Positions 22,174 through 30,785 of a stretch of 64,000 nt of DNA are shown here, piece by piece. The notes below the pieces were generated by a model that was not told the DNA's origin, made no database searches, and saw only the letters and a list, made by a program, of their open reading frames with translations. Origin of the DNA: Silvimonas amylolytica (GTDB lineage: Bacteria > Pseudomonadota > Gammaproteobacteria > Burkholderiales > Chitinibacteraceae); assembly GCF_014645555.1 (NCBI RefSeq), contig NZ_BMLY01000002.1, positions 248,001 to 312,000 of the forward strand. Direction: 5' to 3'. Made by a program: the position numbers and the translations under genes. Each line of letters opens with the position of its first letter. Within the stretch, counting starts at the first letter, position 1.

Positions 22174-22179
22174 ATTATA
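22174..22179 (-). promoter_or_regulatory. -10 element of rnpB
   Basis: Minus-strand TATAAT ends about 6 bases before the predicted 5' end of the RNase P RNA. The -35 is not close to consensus. Confidence 0.65.
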
Positions 22180-22237
22180 CACACATTCATCGCAGGCCCT
22201 TTTCCATGGGTCGGTTTGCTGGGCCGGCGCGCGCTGG

Positions 22238-22726
22238 TCAACCCTCTGCCGCTGGCATGGTCTCTGGGGCTTGCTCCGTAAATGGCAGCCCGGCCAGTGC
22301 GGCCAGGCGGTGCGCTTCTTGCACCGCTTTGGCCACGCCACTACGGGTTGCCCGGTAGTGCGAAAACACAAACCGCGCCTCTCCGTTGTCAGCCAGGCAC
22401 ACCCAGACACTGTCCGGACCGATGATATTGGGTTCCTGATCCAGTACCACGCGGGTAAACGCCGTCAGGGCGATGTGCCGCGTACGCACCGGAATGAGGC
22501 CCAGAAAGCAGATGCGCCGTTCCAGCACGCCACCATAGACGCGTTGCTCGGCCGGAAAAGCCCAAAACCCGGCAGCCAGCAGCAGCATGGAGTACCAGAA
22601 CAGGCCGAAGAAGTGGTTTTCAAAGCGCGGCGAATCAATCAGCGGCCAACCCCAGCCGGCTGCTGCGATCAACACCACGCCGAATACCAGCCACGCCGGC
22701 TTGCTGGCGTTGCGATGTGTCAGCAT
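22238..22726 (-). CDS. Small two-pass membrane protein of unknown function
   Basis: A 162-residue product. Two hydrophobic segments near the N-terminus (about 11-30 and 38-57) precede a soluble C-terminal half with a strand-rich LIPVRTRHIALTAFTRVVLDQE. I do not recognise a named family. The start ATG at 22726 overlaps the pyrC TGA as TGATG and would be coupled to it; an in-frame ATG at 22744, inside pyrC, is the alternative. Located directly after pyrC and before rnpB on the same strand. Confidence 0.65.
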   Translation of the reverse strand: MLTHRNASKPAWLVFGVVLIAAAGWGWPLIDSPRFENHFFGLFWYSMLLLAAGFWAFPAEQRVYGGVLERRICFLGLIPVRTRHIALTAFTRVVLDQEPNIIGPDSVWVCLADNGEARFVFSHYRATRSGVAKAVQEAHRLAALAGLPFTEQAPETMPAAEG

Positions 22727-23763
22727 CAGTCTGCCAGCGTCCATTGCACTTCTTCACCGGCGCGCAGTGGCACCACGGTGTGTTCGCCAAACGGATATTC
22801 AGCCGGTACAGTCCAGGCCGTACGATTCAGTGTGACCCTGGCGGTATTACGCGGCAGACGGTAGAAGTCAGGGCCATTGAAGCTGGCGAAGGCTTCCAGT
22901 TTGTCCAGCGCGCCCGCACGGTCGAACACCTCTGCATACAGCGGCAAGGCGGCATGAGCGGTATACATGCCTGCACAGCCACACGAGGCTTCTTTGGTAT
23001 GGCGGGCATGAGGTGCGCTGTCGGTGCCAAGGAAGAACTTGGCAGAGCCACTCGTCACCGCTTGCACCAGCGCCTGACGATGTTGCTCGCGCTTGAGCAC
23101 AGGCAGGCAATAGTGATGCGGGCGGATACCACCCGTGAACATGGCATTGCGGTTCATCAGCAGGTGATGCGCGGTAACGGTCGCGGCGACGTTATCCGGC
23201 GCAGCAGCCACAAACGCAGCGGCCTGGCGCGTGGTGATGTGTTCCAGCACGACACGCAAGGTTGGCAGGCGCTGCAGCAGCGGCGCCAGAATGGTATCAA
23301 TGAACGTGGCTTCGCGATCGAACACATCGATCTCATGATCAGTGACTTCGCCGTGCACCAGCAGCGGCAAGCCAATCTCTGCCATTTTCTCCAGCGCAGG
23401 CATGACCTTGTCCAGGCTAGTCACACCACTGTCAGAGTTGGTGGTGGCACCCGCCGGATAAAGCTTGATGCCATGCACAAAGCCGGAAGCCTTGGCGCGC
23501 ACGACTTCAGCCGGATCGGTGCGGTCAGTCAGATACAGCGTCATCAAGGGCTCAAACGCCATACCGGCCGGCAGTGCCGCCAGAATGCGGTCGCGGTACG
23601 CGGCAGCCAGCTCCGTAGTCGTGACGGGGGGCTTGAGGTTGGGCATGACGATGGCGCGGGCGAATTCACGCGCAGTATGAGGCAACACCGCAGCCATCAA
23701 TGCGCCATCGCGCAGGTGCAGGTGCCAGTCGTCCGGGCGGGTCAGGGTAATGGTCTGGGTCAT
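22726..23763 (-). CDS. pyrC: Dihydroorotase PyrC
   Basis: Closes carbamoyl aspartate to dihydroorotate in pyrimidine synthesis. The 345-residue sequence is the E. coli-type (class II) enzyme: [13 protein letters not shown] carries the first metal ligands, and [23 protein letters not shown] and SDSAPH-like [12 protein letters not shown] are conserved. Second-sphere histidines HGE and EHIT are present. It is followed by an overlapping membrane-protein gene and preceded at 25 bases by a TusA-like gene. Confidence 0.96.
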   Translation of the reverse strand: MTQTITLTRPDDWHLHLRDGALMAAVLPHTAREFARAIVMPNLKPPVTTTELAAAYRDRILAALPAGMAFEPLMTLYLTDRTDPAEVVRAKASGFVHGIKLYPAGATTNSDSGVTSLDKVMPALEKMAEIGLPLLVHGEVTDHEIDVFDREATFIDTILAPLLQRLPTLRVVLEHITTRQAAAFVAAAPDNVAATVTAHHLLMNRNAMFTGGIRPHHYCLPVLKREQHRQALVQAVTSGSAKFFLGTDSAPHARHTKEASCGCAGMYTAHAALPLYAEVFDRAGALDKLEAFASFNGPDFYRLPRNTARVTLNRTAWTVPAEYPFGEHTVVPLRAGEEVQWTLAD

Positions 23764-23788
23764 GTTGGGGTCGGTCTCTCGCGCGGGT

Positions 23789-24016
23789 TCAGCGCTTCTG
23801 GATCACAAAAACAAACTTGCCTTCCGTCGCGGCGCTATCGAGCAGCGGGTTGCCGGTCTGCTTGCAGAAGGCTTCAAAGTCTTTCGGCGTTGCCGGATCA
23901 GTGCAGGTCACGTGGACGGTTTGTCCGCTTTGCAGGTTGGCCAGCGCTTTTTTGGTACGCAGGATCGGCAAAGGGCAATTCAGGCCAGACAAGTCGATAA
24001 CGAGATCGGCATCCAT
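23789..24016 (-). CDS. TusA-family sulfur carrier protein
   Basis: A 75-residue protein of the TusA/SirA fold. The active Cys14 lies in the CPLPI (CPxP) motif near the N-terminus, and the RTKKAL and [17 protein letters not shown] stretches are typical. Such proteins pass persulfide sulfur in tRNA thiolation or other sulfur transfer. Whether this is the true TusA or a paralogue cannot be told from the sequence. It is probably transcribed with pyrC. Confidence 0.88.
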   Translation of the reverse strand: MDADLVIDLSGLNCPLPILRTKKALANLQSGQTVHVTCTDPATPKDFEAFCKQTGNPLLDSAATEGKFVFVIQKR

Positions 24017-24223
24017 GGGCAGCGGTTCTCTTGTTGAAATGCTTGATACAAGGCAAACCCCGGATTTTACGCTTCAAATGCACGCTTTGCCGATCAAGAT
24101 GTATCCCGCTCGCTTCAGAGAATTTACACAAGCGCGCCGCGAATGCGGCTGGAACGGCGTATCATTAGAAGGTTGTGGCCGGCCAGCCCGAGCGTTGCGC
24201 CACCCCGCTTGAGGAGCAAGAAC

Positions 24224-24865
24224 TTGAAATGCCTGATCCCTGCCGCGTGCCTGTTGTTGTGCGTGGCTAGCCATGTGTACGCCGCTGAAAGCGGGGAAAA
24301 CACCGATGCACGCAACGCTGCCAACAAGTCACTGGATGATGGCGATGCAAAGCACGAGTACAGCATCACCAACTTCTTCAAAGACAAGCTGCCCGCACCA
24401 GCCGAACAAAGCTTCACCGCGCCTGACCTGGCCACTTTGGGTGACTGGGCGCCGATCCGCAATAATTATGCTTGGGGCAATGTTCATTTCATCGTTTCCA
24501 AAGACAGCCTTTCCGTCGGCGATAAAGACAAACTGGTTCGCTACGCTGTAGGTATTCCGCTGCGCAACGGCAAGTACAACTACGTGTATGAAGGCATGGA
24601 TTGCGATACCGGACAGTCCCGTGCGTATTACTACGGCAATAGTGACAACCCGGTCTGGGCACCGTTGAACCGTCCTTGGGAACGCATCCAGGAAAAAGGT
24701 TACAACACCTACCAGGCACCGCTCTACGATGCGTTGTGCAGCATGCGGGATCCGATGTCGATCAAGGACATGAAGTCTGCGCTGGGTTCGAGCTCTACCT
24801 CGCAAAACTCCGCCAAATGCCCGGCCTGCCACACTGGCGGTGAAGGCGCGTCTTCCGGCAAGTAA
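24224..24865 (+). CDS. CNP1-like secreted protein with C-terminal CXXCH motif
   Basis: Function unknown; resembles the CNP1-like family of proteobacterial envelope proteins. The start is set at TTG 24224, seven bases after GAGGAG, giving 213 residues with a clean signal peptide (LKCLIPAACLLLCVASHVYA). The core has FIVSKDSLSVGDKDKLVRY and NYVYEGMDCDTGQ, typical of the family. The last 15 residues contain CPACH (199-203), a haem c-type motif not expected in this family and without the rest of a cytochrome fold. The upstream in-frame ATG at 24143 would bury the signal peptide. Confidence 0.75.
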   Translation: MKCLIPAACLLLCVASHVYAAESGENTDARNAANKSLDDGDAKHEYSITNFFKDKLPAPAEQSFTAPDLATLGDWAPIRNNYAWGNVHFIVSKDSLSVGDKDKLVRYAVGIPLRNGKYNYVYEGMDCDTGQSRAYYYGNSDNPVWAPLNRPWERIQEKGYNTYQAPLYDALCSMRDPMSIKDMKSALGSSSTSQNSAKCPACHTGGEGASSGK

Positions 24866-24884
24866 TCCGGCCGGATGACCTGAT

Positions 24885-24917
24885 GAAAAAAAGGGGCTGT
24901 CAAACAGCCCCTTTTTT
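24885..24917. terminator. Bidirectional terminator between the CNP1-like gene and proB
   Basis: A run of A, AGGGGCTGT, CAA, ACAGCCCCT and a run of T; works in both directions between two convergent genes. Confidence 0.85.
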
Positions 24918-24939
24918 CATGCCCGGCCCAACGTGATGA

Positions 24940-26070
24940 TTACAGTAGCACCAGGTTATCGCGGTGGATCAGTTCGGGTTCTTCCAGATAACCCAGCAAG
25001 GATTCGATCTGGCTGGTCGGCTGGCGCATGATACGGCGCGCATCACCTGCCGGGTAATTGACGAGGCCCCGCGCCAGCTCCACGCCTTCGGCATTCACGC
25101 AGCTCACCATGTCGCCGCGCGAGAACTCGCCTTCCACCGCGACCACGCCAATCGGCAACAGGCTGGAACCCTTTTCCGCCAGCGCACGCCGGGCCCCTTC
25201 ATCCAGTACCAACCGGCCTTTGACCTGCAAGTGAGCGGCAATCCATTGCTTGCGCGCTGCCAGCGGCGACGTTTCTGCGATCAGTTGTGTACCGATCGCC
25301 TCACCCCCCGCAAGCCGGGTCAGCACATCCGGCTCGCGACCGCTGGCAATGATGGTCGCAGCGCCGCTGCGCGCGGCGCGTTTGGCCGCGATCACCTTGG
25401 TGTACATGCCTCCAGTCCCTACGCTGGAACCGGCACCGCCGGCCATGGCTTCCAGCGCCACATCGCCCGCACGTGCTTCCTGAATCAGCTTGGCGGAGGG
25501 ATCTTTACGCGGATCGGCAGTGTACAAGCCTTGCTGGTCGGTCAGAATAACCAGGGCTTCGCCTTCCACCAGATTGGTCACCAGTGCGCCCAGCGTATCG
25601 TTGTCGCCGAATTTGATTTCAGCGGTGACCACAGTGTCGTTCTCATTGATGATGGGAATCACACCCAACGACAACAAGGTCAGCAACGTGGTGCGGGCAT
25701 TGAGGTAGCGCGTGCGGTCTGCCATGTCTTCGTGCGTGAGCAAGACTTGTGCGGTTTTGAGGCCATGCGCGCGAAAGGCACTTTCATAGGCCTGGCACAG
25801 TCCCATCTGGCCGACGGCTGCGGCAGCCTGTTTTTCGTGGATGGCCGTGGGTTTTTCTTTCCAGCCCAAACGCGCCACACCTTCGGCCACCGCACCGGAT
25901 GACACCAGCACGACCTGTTTGCCCATGGCTGCAAGTTGAGCGATCTCTGCCGCCCAACGGGCTAACGCAGTGTGATCAAGGCCGCGACCTTCATTGGTGA
26001 CAAGGCTCGAACCCACCTTCACCACGATGCGGTGTGCAGGCAAGAGGGCACTGACAGGCATGTTGTTCAT
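24940..26070 (-). CDS. proB: Glutamate 5-kinase ProB
   Basis: First step of proline synthesis, feedback-inhibited by proline. The 376-residue enzyme has the amino-acid kinase domain ([18 protein letters not shown], then [34 protein letters not shown]) and a C-terminal PUA domain from about residue 280. proA is not next to it. TATAAT lies on the minus strand at 26098-26093, some 20 bases before the start, so the leader is very short. Confidence 0.95.
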   Translation of the reverse strand: MNNMPVSALLPAHRIVVKVGSSLVTNEGRGLDHTALARWAAEIAQLAAMGKQVVLVSSGAVAEGVARLGWKEKPTAIHEKQAAAAVGQMGLCQAYESAFRAHGLKTAQVLLTHEDMADRTRYLNARTTLLTLLSLGVIPIINENDTVVTAEIKFGDNDTLGALVTNLVEGEALVILTDQQGLYTADPRKDPSAKLIQEARAGDVALEAMAGGAGSSVGTGGMYTKVIAAKRAARSGAATIIASGREPDVLTRLAGGEAIGTQLIAETSPLAARKQWIAAHLQVKGRLVLDEGARRALAEKGSSLLPIGVVAVEGEFSRGDMVSCVNAEGVELARGLVNYPAGDARRIMRQPTSQIESLLGYLEEPELIHRDNLVLL

Positions 26071-26172
26071 CCGGAAGATTTGAAAACGCGTAATTATACC
26101 GGTCTGGCCCTGTCATAGACGAAGCGGTTGCACGACCAACACTTATTAGCCGGATTTTTTACGGAATCAACC

Positions 26173-26778
26173 ATGTCTGCCCTTGCTATCAAACGTCTGA
26201 AAATCGTTTTGTTTCTGGTTTGCCTGATTCCGCTCGCCCGCACAGCCTGGCTGGCGCTCAGCGCGGTCAACCCGATCGAATTCATCACCCACCAGACCGG
26301 TACCTGGACGCTGATTTTTTTGCTACTGACCCTCACCATCACGCCGCTGCGACAACTCACCGGCCGCAACGAGTTGATTCGTTTTCGTCGCATGTTGGGC
26401 CTGTATGCGTTTTTTTATGTGTGCCTGCACTTTCTGACCTGGCTGGTGCTGGATCACTTTTTTGATTTTCACGCCATCATCAAGGACATCATCAAACGCC
26501 CGTTCATCACCGTGGGCTTCCTGGCCTTTGTGTTGCTGATCCCGCTGGCCGTGACCTCTACCGACAAAATGATGCGGCGCCTCAAGCGCAACTGGGGCCG
26601 CTTGCACAAACTGATCTACGTGATCGCCCCGCTAGGCGTGTTGCATTACTGGTGGCTGGTCAAACGTGACATCACCCAGCCGCTGATCTTTGCCGTGCTA
26701 TTGGGCATCTTGCTGGCCTGGCGCGTGGTACGGCGGCAACGCGCTGTGGCAGCGGCAACCTCTGGTGCACGGGCATAA
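26173..26778 (+). CDS. msrQ: MsrQ, haem-binding membrane subunit of the MsrPQ methionine sulfoxide reductase
   Basis: Passes electrons from the quinone pool or cytoplasmic flavin reductase to periplasmic MsrP. The 201-residue protein begins at ATG 26173 and has about six membrane helices. Conserved histidines for haem are seen in YVCLHFLTWLVLDH and RLHKLIYVIAPLGVLHYWW. The ferric-reductase-like fold is clear. Normally it is cotranscribed with msrP; here it stands alone, divergent from proB. Confidence 0.93.
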   Translation: MSALAIKRLKIVLFLVCLIPLARTAWLALSAVNPIEFITHQTGTWTLIFLLLTLTITPLRQLTGRNELIRFRRMLGLYAFFYVCLHFLTWLVLDHFFDFHAIIKDIIKRPFITVGFLAFVLLIPLAVTSTDKMMRRLKRNWGRLHKLIYVIAPLGVLHYWWLVKRDITQPLIFAVLLGILLAWRVVRRQRAVAAATSGARA

Positions 26779-26920
26779 AGCGGCCAGATTGGCCGATCTA
26801 TCCAGCAATCGGGCAAGCGGCTCCATATCGACGCCTTTGCCCGGCTAAATGGTTCCAGCATAATTTGCGCTTTTCCGGCTATCCGCCGGACTTTTGCTAC
26901 CGTTTCTGGCTGGAGCCTTC

Positions 26921-27940
26921 ATGTCGATTCAATCTGCGCCGTGGGATCACGACGCAACGCTGTACACCCTGGAAAACGCGCACGGCATGCGCGTGCTGAT
27001 TACCGATATTGGCGCGTCGCTGGTGTCCTGGTTTGCACCAGACCGCGATGGCAACGTCGCGGACATCGTGCTGGGCCACAAAGACGCAGCAGGGTATCTG
27101 TCCGGAGCGGGTTTCTTCGGTTCTATTGCCGGGCGCTGGGCCAACCGGATCAAAGGGGCGCGTTGCCATATTGATGGCCAGCAACACACCTTCACTGCCA
27201 ATGAAGGAGCCAACCTCCTGCATGGCGGCGATGCCGGGTTTCATACCCAGCGCTGGCAAGGACGTATCCTGGGTAACAAGCTGCAGCTGACCTTGACCTC
27301 GCCTGATGGCGCAGCGGGTTTTCCGGGCACGCTGCAGGTGTGGATAGATTACGAACTGAGCGACGACGGCACGCTGATCCTGACCTACGCGGCCCGCACC
27401 GATGCAGCCACGCCGGTTAATCTGACCAATCACGTGTACTTCAATCTGGCCGGTGAAAGCGCCGATATTCGCGATCAACAACTGCAAGTGAACGCCAGCA
27501 ACTATCTGGCCATTGATCAGGAATCCATCCCGGTCGGCGTGGCGGCCGTTGAAGGCACGCCGTTTGATCTGCGCCGGCCGGCCAGTCTGGGCGAGGTACT
27601 TGCCCAGACGCACCCGCAACTGGCCATCGCACGCGGGCTGGATCATTGCTATGTGCCAGATGGTGAGCCCGGCAAGCTGCGAGAGGTCGCTACCTTGTTT
27701 GATCCAGCCAGTGGGCGTGAACTGATTACGGCCACGACCGAGCGTGGTATCCAGATCTACACCGGCAATTTTCTGGAAGGCACCGTTGGCCGCCGCACCT
27801 ATCATGCGCACGATGGGGTTTGCCTGGAAACCCAGGCCTTCCCCGATCAAGTCAACATGCCATCAGCCGAAGAAGTCATCCTGCGCCCGGGCCAGACTTA
27901 TCAGCAGATCACCACTTACCGCGCCGCTGTACGCGAGTAA
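26921..27940 (+). CDS. galM: Aldose 1-epimerase (galactose mutarotase)
   Basis: Interconverts alpha and beta anomers of hexoses. The start ATG 26921 with TGGAG gives 339 residues. Conserved parts include GSIAGRWANRIKGARCHIDG, NEGANLLHGGDAGFHTQRW with the catalytic histidine region, LTNHVYFNLAGE and the C-terminal CLETQAFPDQVN with the catalytic Glu. No other galactose genes are near, so it may be part of general sugar metabolism. Confidence 0.93.
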   Translation: MSIQSAPWDHDATLYTLENAHGMRVLITDIGASLVSWFAPDRDGNVADIVLGHKDAAGYLSGAGFFGSIAGRWANRIKGARCHIDGQQHTFTANEGANLLHGGDAGFHTQRWQGRILGNKLQLTLTSPDGAAGFPGTLQVWIDYELSDDGTLILTYAARTDAATPVNLTNHVYFNLAGESADIRDQQLQVNASNYLAIDQESIPVGVAAVEGTPFDLRRPASLGEVLAQTHPQLAIARGLDHCYVPDGEPGKLREVATLFDPASGRELITATTERGIQIYTGNFLEGTVGRRTYHAHDGVCLETQAFPDQVNMPSAEEVILRPGQTYQQITTYRAAVRE

Positions 27941-27972
27941 TCCCGCCGCTGCACGTATCGGGCGCACAAAAC

Positions 27973-28004
27973 AAAACAGCCACCGCAAAGGGTGGCTGTT
28001 TTTT
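27973..28004. terminator. Bidirectional terminator between galM and yidC
   Basis: AAAACAGCCACC, six-base loop, GGTGGCTGTTTTTTG; convergent genes share it. Confidence 0.85.
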
Positions 28005-28019
28005 GTTTCAGGCTAGCAA

Positions 28020-29678
28020 TCAGGCAGTCTGAACGGTGTCTTGCTTGTTGATCGACCGGGTGATGTACCACTGCTGGGCAATCGACAGGCAGTTGTTCAC
28101 AACCCAGTAAATCACCAGACCGGCCGGGAAGAAGAAGAAGAACACACTGAAAATCAGCGGCATGATCTTCATCATTTTGGCCTGCATCGGGTCCGGCGGC
28201 GGCGGCGACAACAGCGTCTGCACGTACATCGAGACCGTCATCAGCACTGGCAGCACATAGTACGGGTCTTTCACCGACAGATCGTGAATCCACAGAATCC
28301 ACGGGGCCTGACGCAATTCAACCGCAGCCAGCAGCGCCCAGTACAACGAGATGAAGATCGGGATCTGCACCAGCATCGGCAGACAACCACCCAACGGGTT
28401 GACCTTCTCGTTCTTGTACAGCTCCATGGTGGCTTGCTGGAACTTCATGCGGTCATCGCCATGCTGCGCTTTCAACTTCTCCAGGCGCGGTGCCAGCTTG
28501 CGCATCTTGGCCATCGAGCGATAGCTCTTGGAAGCCAGGGGGTAGAACAGCGCCTTGATCAGCATGGTCAGGATGATGATGGACCAGCCCCAGTTGCCGA
28601 CGATTTTGTGGATATGATCCAGCAGCCAGAAGATGGGCTTGGAGAACACGGTGAAAATGCCGTAGTCCTTGATCAGGTCAAAACCCGGAGCCACATGATC
28701 AATAATGGCGGTTTCTTGCGGACCTGCGTAAAGCTGCACGGTCAGGTCTTTCTTGCCACCCGCCGGAATCGCCGGCAGATCAACAATGGCACCCGCGGAA
28801 TACAAACCGTCCGGCAGCTTCTTCAGTTCATAACGGCAGGCGGTTGCACCACATGCCGACGGCTGATCAAACGGCGACAGAATCCAGGCACTGGCGAAGT
28901 AATGCTGGATCATGGCAATCCAGCCTTCCTTGGCACTTTGCACGTAGTTGGCTTCGCCCTTGTCGATCTTGGAGAAATCCACCTTCTGGAACTTGCCTTC
29001 TTCCGTGTACACGGCCGGGCCAGTGAAGGTATGTGCACCACCAAACATGCTCGGACCGGTGCTCTGGTCGGCAGGCTTGCCGTCACGCAGCAGGCGGAAG
29101 TACGCCGACGTGGTCACGGGCCTGGCACCGCCATTGGTGATCTCGTAGCTGACGTTGATGATGTAGCTGCCGCGCGTGAACGTGTAGATCTTGGCAACCT
29201 TCACGCCATCCGGACCGGTGCTTTCCAGTCGCACATCGACCTTGTTCTGGCCATCGGCCAGGGCGTAGGCATTCTGGCCGGCGGTAAAGATGCTCTTGTG
29301 GTTCGGCATGCCGGTGCCAATCAGGCCAGTTTGCGCCACATAGGTGTGCGCACCACTGTCTTGCAGCAGTGTGAACGGCTGGGTGGCATCGCCCTGGGCA
29401 CCATGCTTGAGCAGTTGCAGCTGACGCAGATCGGCACCATCGGTGTCGATTTCGGCAGCAAACAGGTCTGTGGTGACCTTGATGCGCTGACCCTTGGCCA
29501 GTGCGGCGCCATCTTGCGGTGCAGCGCCAGCAGTTGCAGGGGCCGCAGCGGTGCCGGAGGCAGTCGCGGTTTGCTCGGCGGTCTGGGCGTGCGGATAACG
29601 TTTGTCCATCCACTTCTGCCAGAAGAAGAGAATGCCAAACGAAATCGCGATGAACAGAATCAGTCTGCGGGTATCCAT
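28020..29678 (-). CDS. yidC: Membrane protein insertase YidC
   Basis: Inserts and folds inner-membrane proteins alone or with SecYEG. The 552-residue protein has a first helix (MDTRRLILFIAISFGILFFW), a low-complexity Ala/Thr linker, the large periplasmic domain (about 60-345) and the conserved five-helix C-terminal insertase core with YKNEKVNPLGGCLPMLVQIPIF. It ends the rpmH-rnpA-yidD-yidC cluster. No mnmE gene follows in this window, since galM occupies that side. Confidence 0.97.
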   Translation of the reverse strand: MDTRRLILFIAISFGILFFWQKWMDKRYPHAQTAEQTATASGTAAAPATAGAAPQDGAALAKGQRIKVTTDLFAAEIDTDGADLRQLQLLKHGAQGDATQPFTLLQDSGAHTYVAQTGLIGTGMPNHKSIFTAGQNAYALADGQNKVDVRLESTGPDGVKVAKIYTFTRGSYIINVSYEITNGGARPVTTSAYFRLLRDGKPADQSTGPSMFGGAHTFTGPAVYTEEGKFQKVDFSKIDKGEANYVQSAKEGWIAMIQHYFASAWILSPFDQPSACGATACRYELKKLPDGLYSAGAIVDLPAIPAGGKKDLTVQLYAGPQETAIIDHVAPGFDLIKDYGIFTVFSKPIFWLLDHIHKIVGNWGWSIIILTMLIKALFYPLASKSYRSMAKMRKLAPRLEKLKAQHGDDRMKFQQATMELYKNEKVNPLGGCLPMLVQIPIFISLYWALLAAVELRQAPWILWIHDLSVKDPYYVLPVLMTVSMYVQTLLSPPPPDPMQAKMMKIMPLIFSVFFFFFPAGLVIYWVVNNCLSIAQQWYITRSINKQDTVQTA

Positions 29679-29806
29679 CGTTTACTCGAATCACGGTCCG
29701 GCGCAGCTTTTTTGCTTGCTGATCCGGCACCTGGTGCCTGTTTCGGTGTAGTCAGGCCAGCCATGGCTAAATGTCTGGAATGACTGCGTTTTTGCTGCAA
29801 ACCCGT

Positions 29807-30016
29807 TCAGGGAACGGGGTCGTGCCCATGCCCACCCCACGGATGGCAGCGGACAAGACGGCGCATTGTAAGCCACCCACCTTTCACCGCGCCATATCTG
29901 GTCACGGCTTCGATCGCATATTGTGAGCAACTGGGGGTGAAACGACAGCGCGCGCCTAGCAAGGGGCTGAGCGTGTAGCGGTAGATTTGCAGCAATAGAA
30001 TGATCAGACGGGACAT
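29807..30016 (-). CDS. yidD: Membrane protein insertion efficiency factor YidD
   Basis: A 69-residue membrane-associated protein that assists YidC. It has the complete family core YRYTLSPLLGARCRFTPSCSQYAIEA and RRLVRCHPWGGHGHDPVP, with the conserved cysteines. Its start overlaps the end of rnpA by 13 bases. A 128-base gap separates it from yidC. Confidence 0.95.
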   Translation of the reverse strand: MSRLIILLLQIYRYTLSPLLGARCRFTPSCSQYAIEAVTRYGAVKGGWLTMRRLVRCHPWGGHGHDPVP

Positions 30017-30369
30017 CTGCGGCGGATCCGTGCGAACAGATCTTGCAATTCTTCCCGCACGGCAACGCGTTCCTTGCGGCCAAAAGCCTGGCGCGAACGC
30101 ACCACCAGATCAAGCCCTGCCAGAGACTGGGCGTTGAGGCGGAAAGTTTCCCGAATTGTGCGCTTGATGTAATTGCGCACCACGGCCCGGTTGTCGGTCC
30201 GTTTGCCTACCACGAGGCCGAGTCTGGCCATTGGCAGCGCGTTAGGACGGGCTAGAACCTGGAAATGGACATTGCTGACCGCGTTACGCAAACTAAAAAC
30301 GGATGAAAATTCATCCGTTTTTAGTAAACGCTGTGCCCGCGTAAAGCGGTATCGTGCAGCGCCCGACAT
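30004..30369 (-). CDS. rnpA: Ribonuclease P protein component
   Basis: The protein subunit of RNase P that binds pre-tRNA leaders with the RNA at 21793-22168. The 121-residue basic protein has the RNR signature GKRTDNRAVVRNYIKRTIRE and the family start FTRAQRLLKTDEF. The 5' coding region contains a perfect 16-bp inverted repeat (30292-30325). It follows rpmH by 21 bases and overlaps yidD. Confidence 0.96.
   Translation of the reverse strand: MSGAARYRFTRAQRLLKTDEFSSVFSLRNAVSNVHFQVLARPNALPMARLGLVVGKRTDNRAVVRNYIKRTIRETFRLNAQSLAGLDLVVRSRQAFGRKERVAVREELQDLFARIRRRCPV
30292..30325. repeat. Perfect 16-bp inverted repeat inside rnpA
   Basis: ACTAAAAACGGATGAA and its exact complement are separated by two bases. 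In the mRNA this forms a hairpin ending in a U run, starting about 45 bases after the rnpA start codon. The form is that of an intrinsic terminator, but inside a coding region; it could lower rnpA output relative to rpmH. Confidence 0.8.
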
Positions 30370-30390
30370 GCCGGACGCACCCGCTTAAAA

Positions 30391-30525
30391 TCAGGCGGAC
30401 AGCTTGGCGCGGCCTTGAGCGCGACGAGCGCGCAGAACTGCGCGGCCACCGCGGGTTGCCATGCGTGCGCGAAAGCCGTGGTTGCGTTTGCGCTTGATAA
30501 CGGAAGGCTGGAAAGTACGCTTCAT
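30391..30525 (-). CDS. rpmH: 50S ribosomal protein L34
   Basis: A 44-residue, strongly basic ribosomal protein: [18 protein letters not shown] at the start and [11 protein letters not shown] at the end, the standard L34 sequence and length. It is too short for many gene finders but unmistakable. First gene of the rpmH-rnpA-yidD-yidC cluster, behind a near-consensus promoter at 30591-30563. Confidence 0.98.
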   Translation of the reverse strand: MKRTFQPSVIKRKRNHGFRARMATRGGRAVLRARRAQGRAKLSA

Positions 30526-30562
30526 GATGGTGTCTCTGCAAAAAAACTGGAGTAAACCATCA

Positions 30563-30591
30563 ATTACACAGTTAAGCTCTTAAATTGTCAA
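30563..30591 (-). promoter_or_regulatory. Strong rpmH promoter
   Basis: On the minus strand TTGACA (30591-30586), a 17-base spacer and TGTAAT (30568-30563). The start of transcription would be near 30556, about 30 bases before rpmH. Confidence 0.8.
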
Positions 30592-30621
30592 CACAAATAG
30601 ACAAACGCTATCCACTGCGCC

Positions 30622-30630
30622 TGTGGATAA
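30622..30630 (-). promoter_or_regulatory. DnaA box
   Basis: TTATCCACA on the minus strand, an exact match to the high-affinity DnaA box. Confidence 0.8.
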
Positions 30631-30785
30631 GTCCGCTTGTTGAGCGTAGAATCCGGTCGATCCACAAAAATCAGTCCGAACCAGGCTTTACCCGGACCGG
30701 CTTATCCGCCGGTCCTGCCGGCCGTGCCCTGCGCGCTCGCCGGATCGGGTAAACCAGACATTAGGGCATATCAAAACAGGTCGTC

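Larger units (their letters stand above)
30526..30785. other. rpmH-dnaA intergenic region, candidate replication origin or dnaA control region
   Basis: A 260-base gap between divergent rpmH and dnaA, the place where many bacterial origins lie. It holds an AT-rich stretch (about 30538-30606), a perfect DnaA box at 30622-30630 and three weaker boxes with 7 of 9 matches: 30608-30616, 30658-30666 and 30702-30710. One perfect box is few for an origin, so this may only be the autoregulated dnaA promoter (possible -10 TAGAAT at 30647). Confidence 0.5.
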
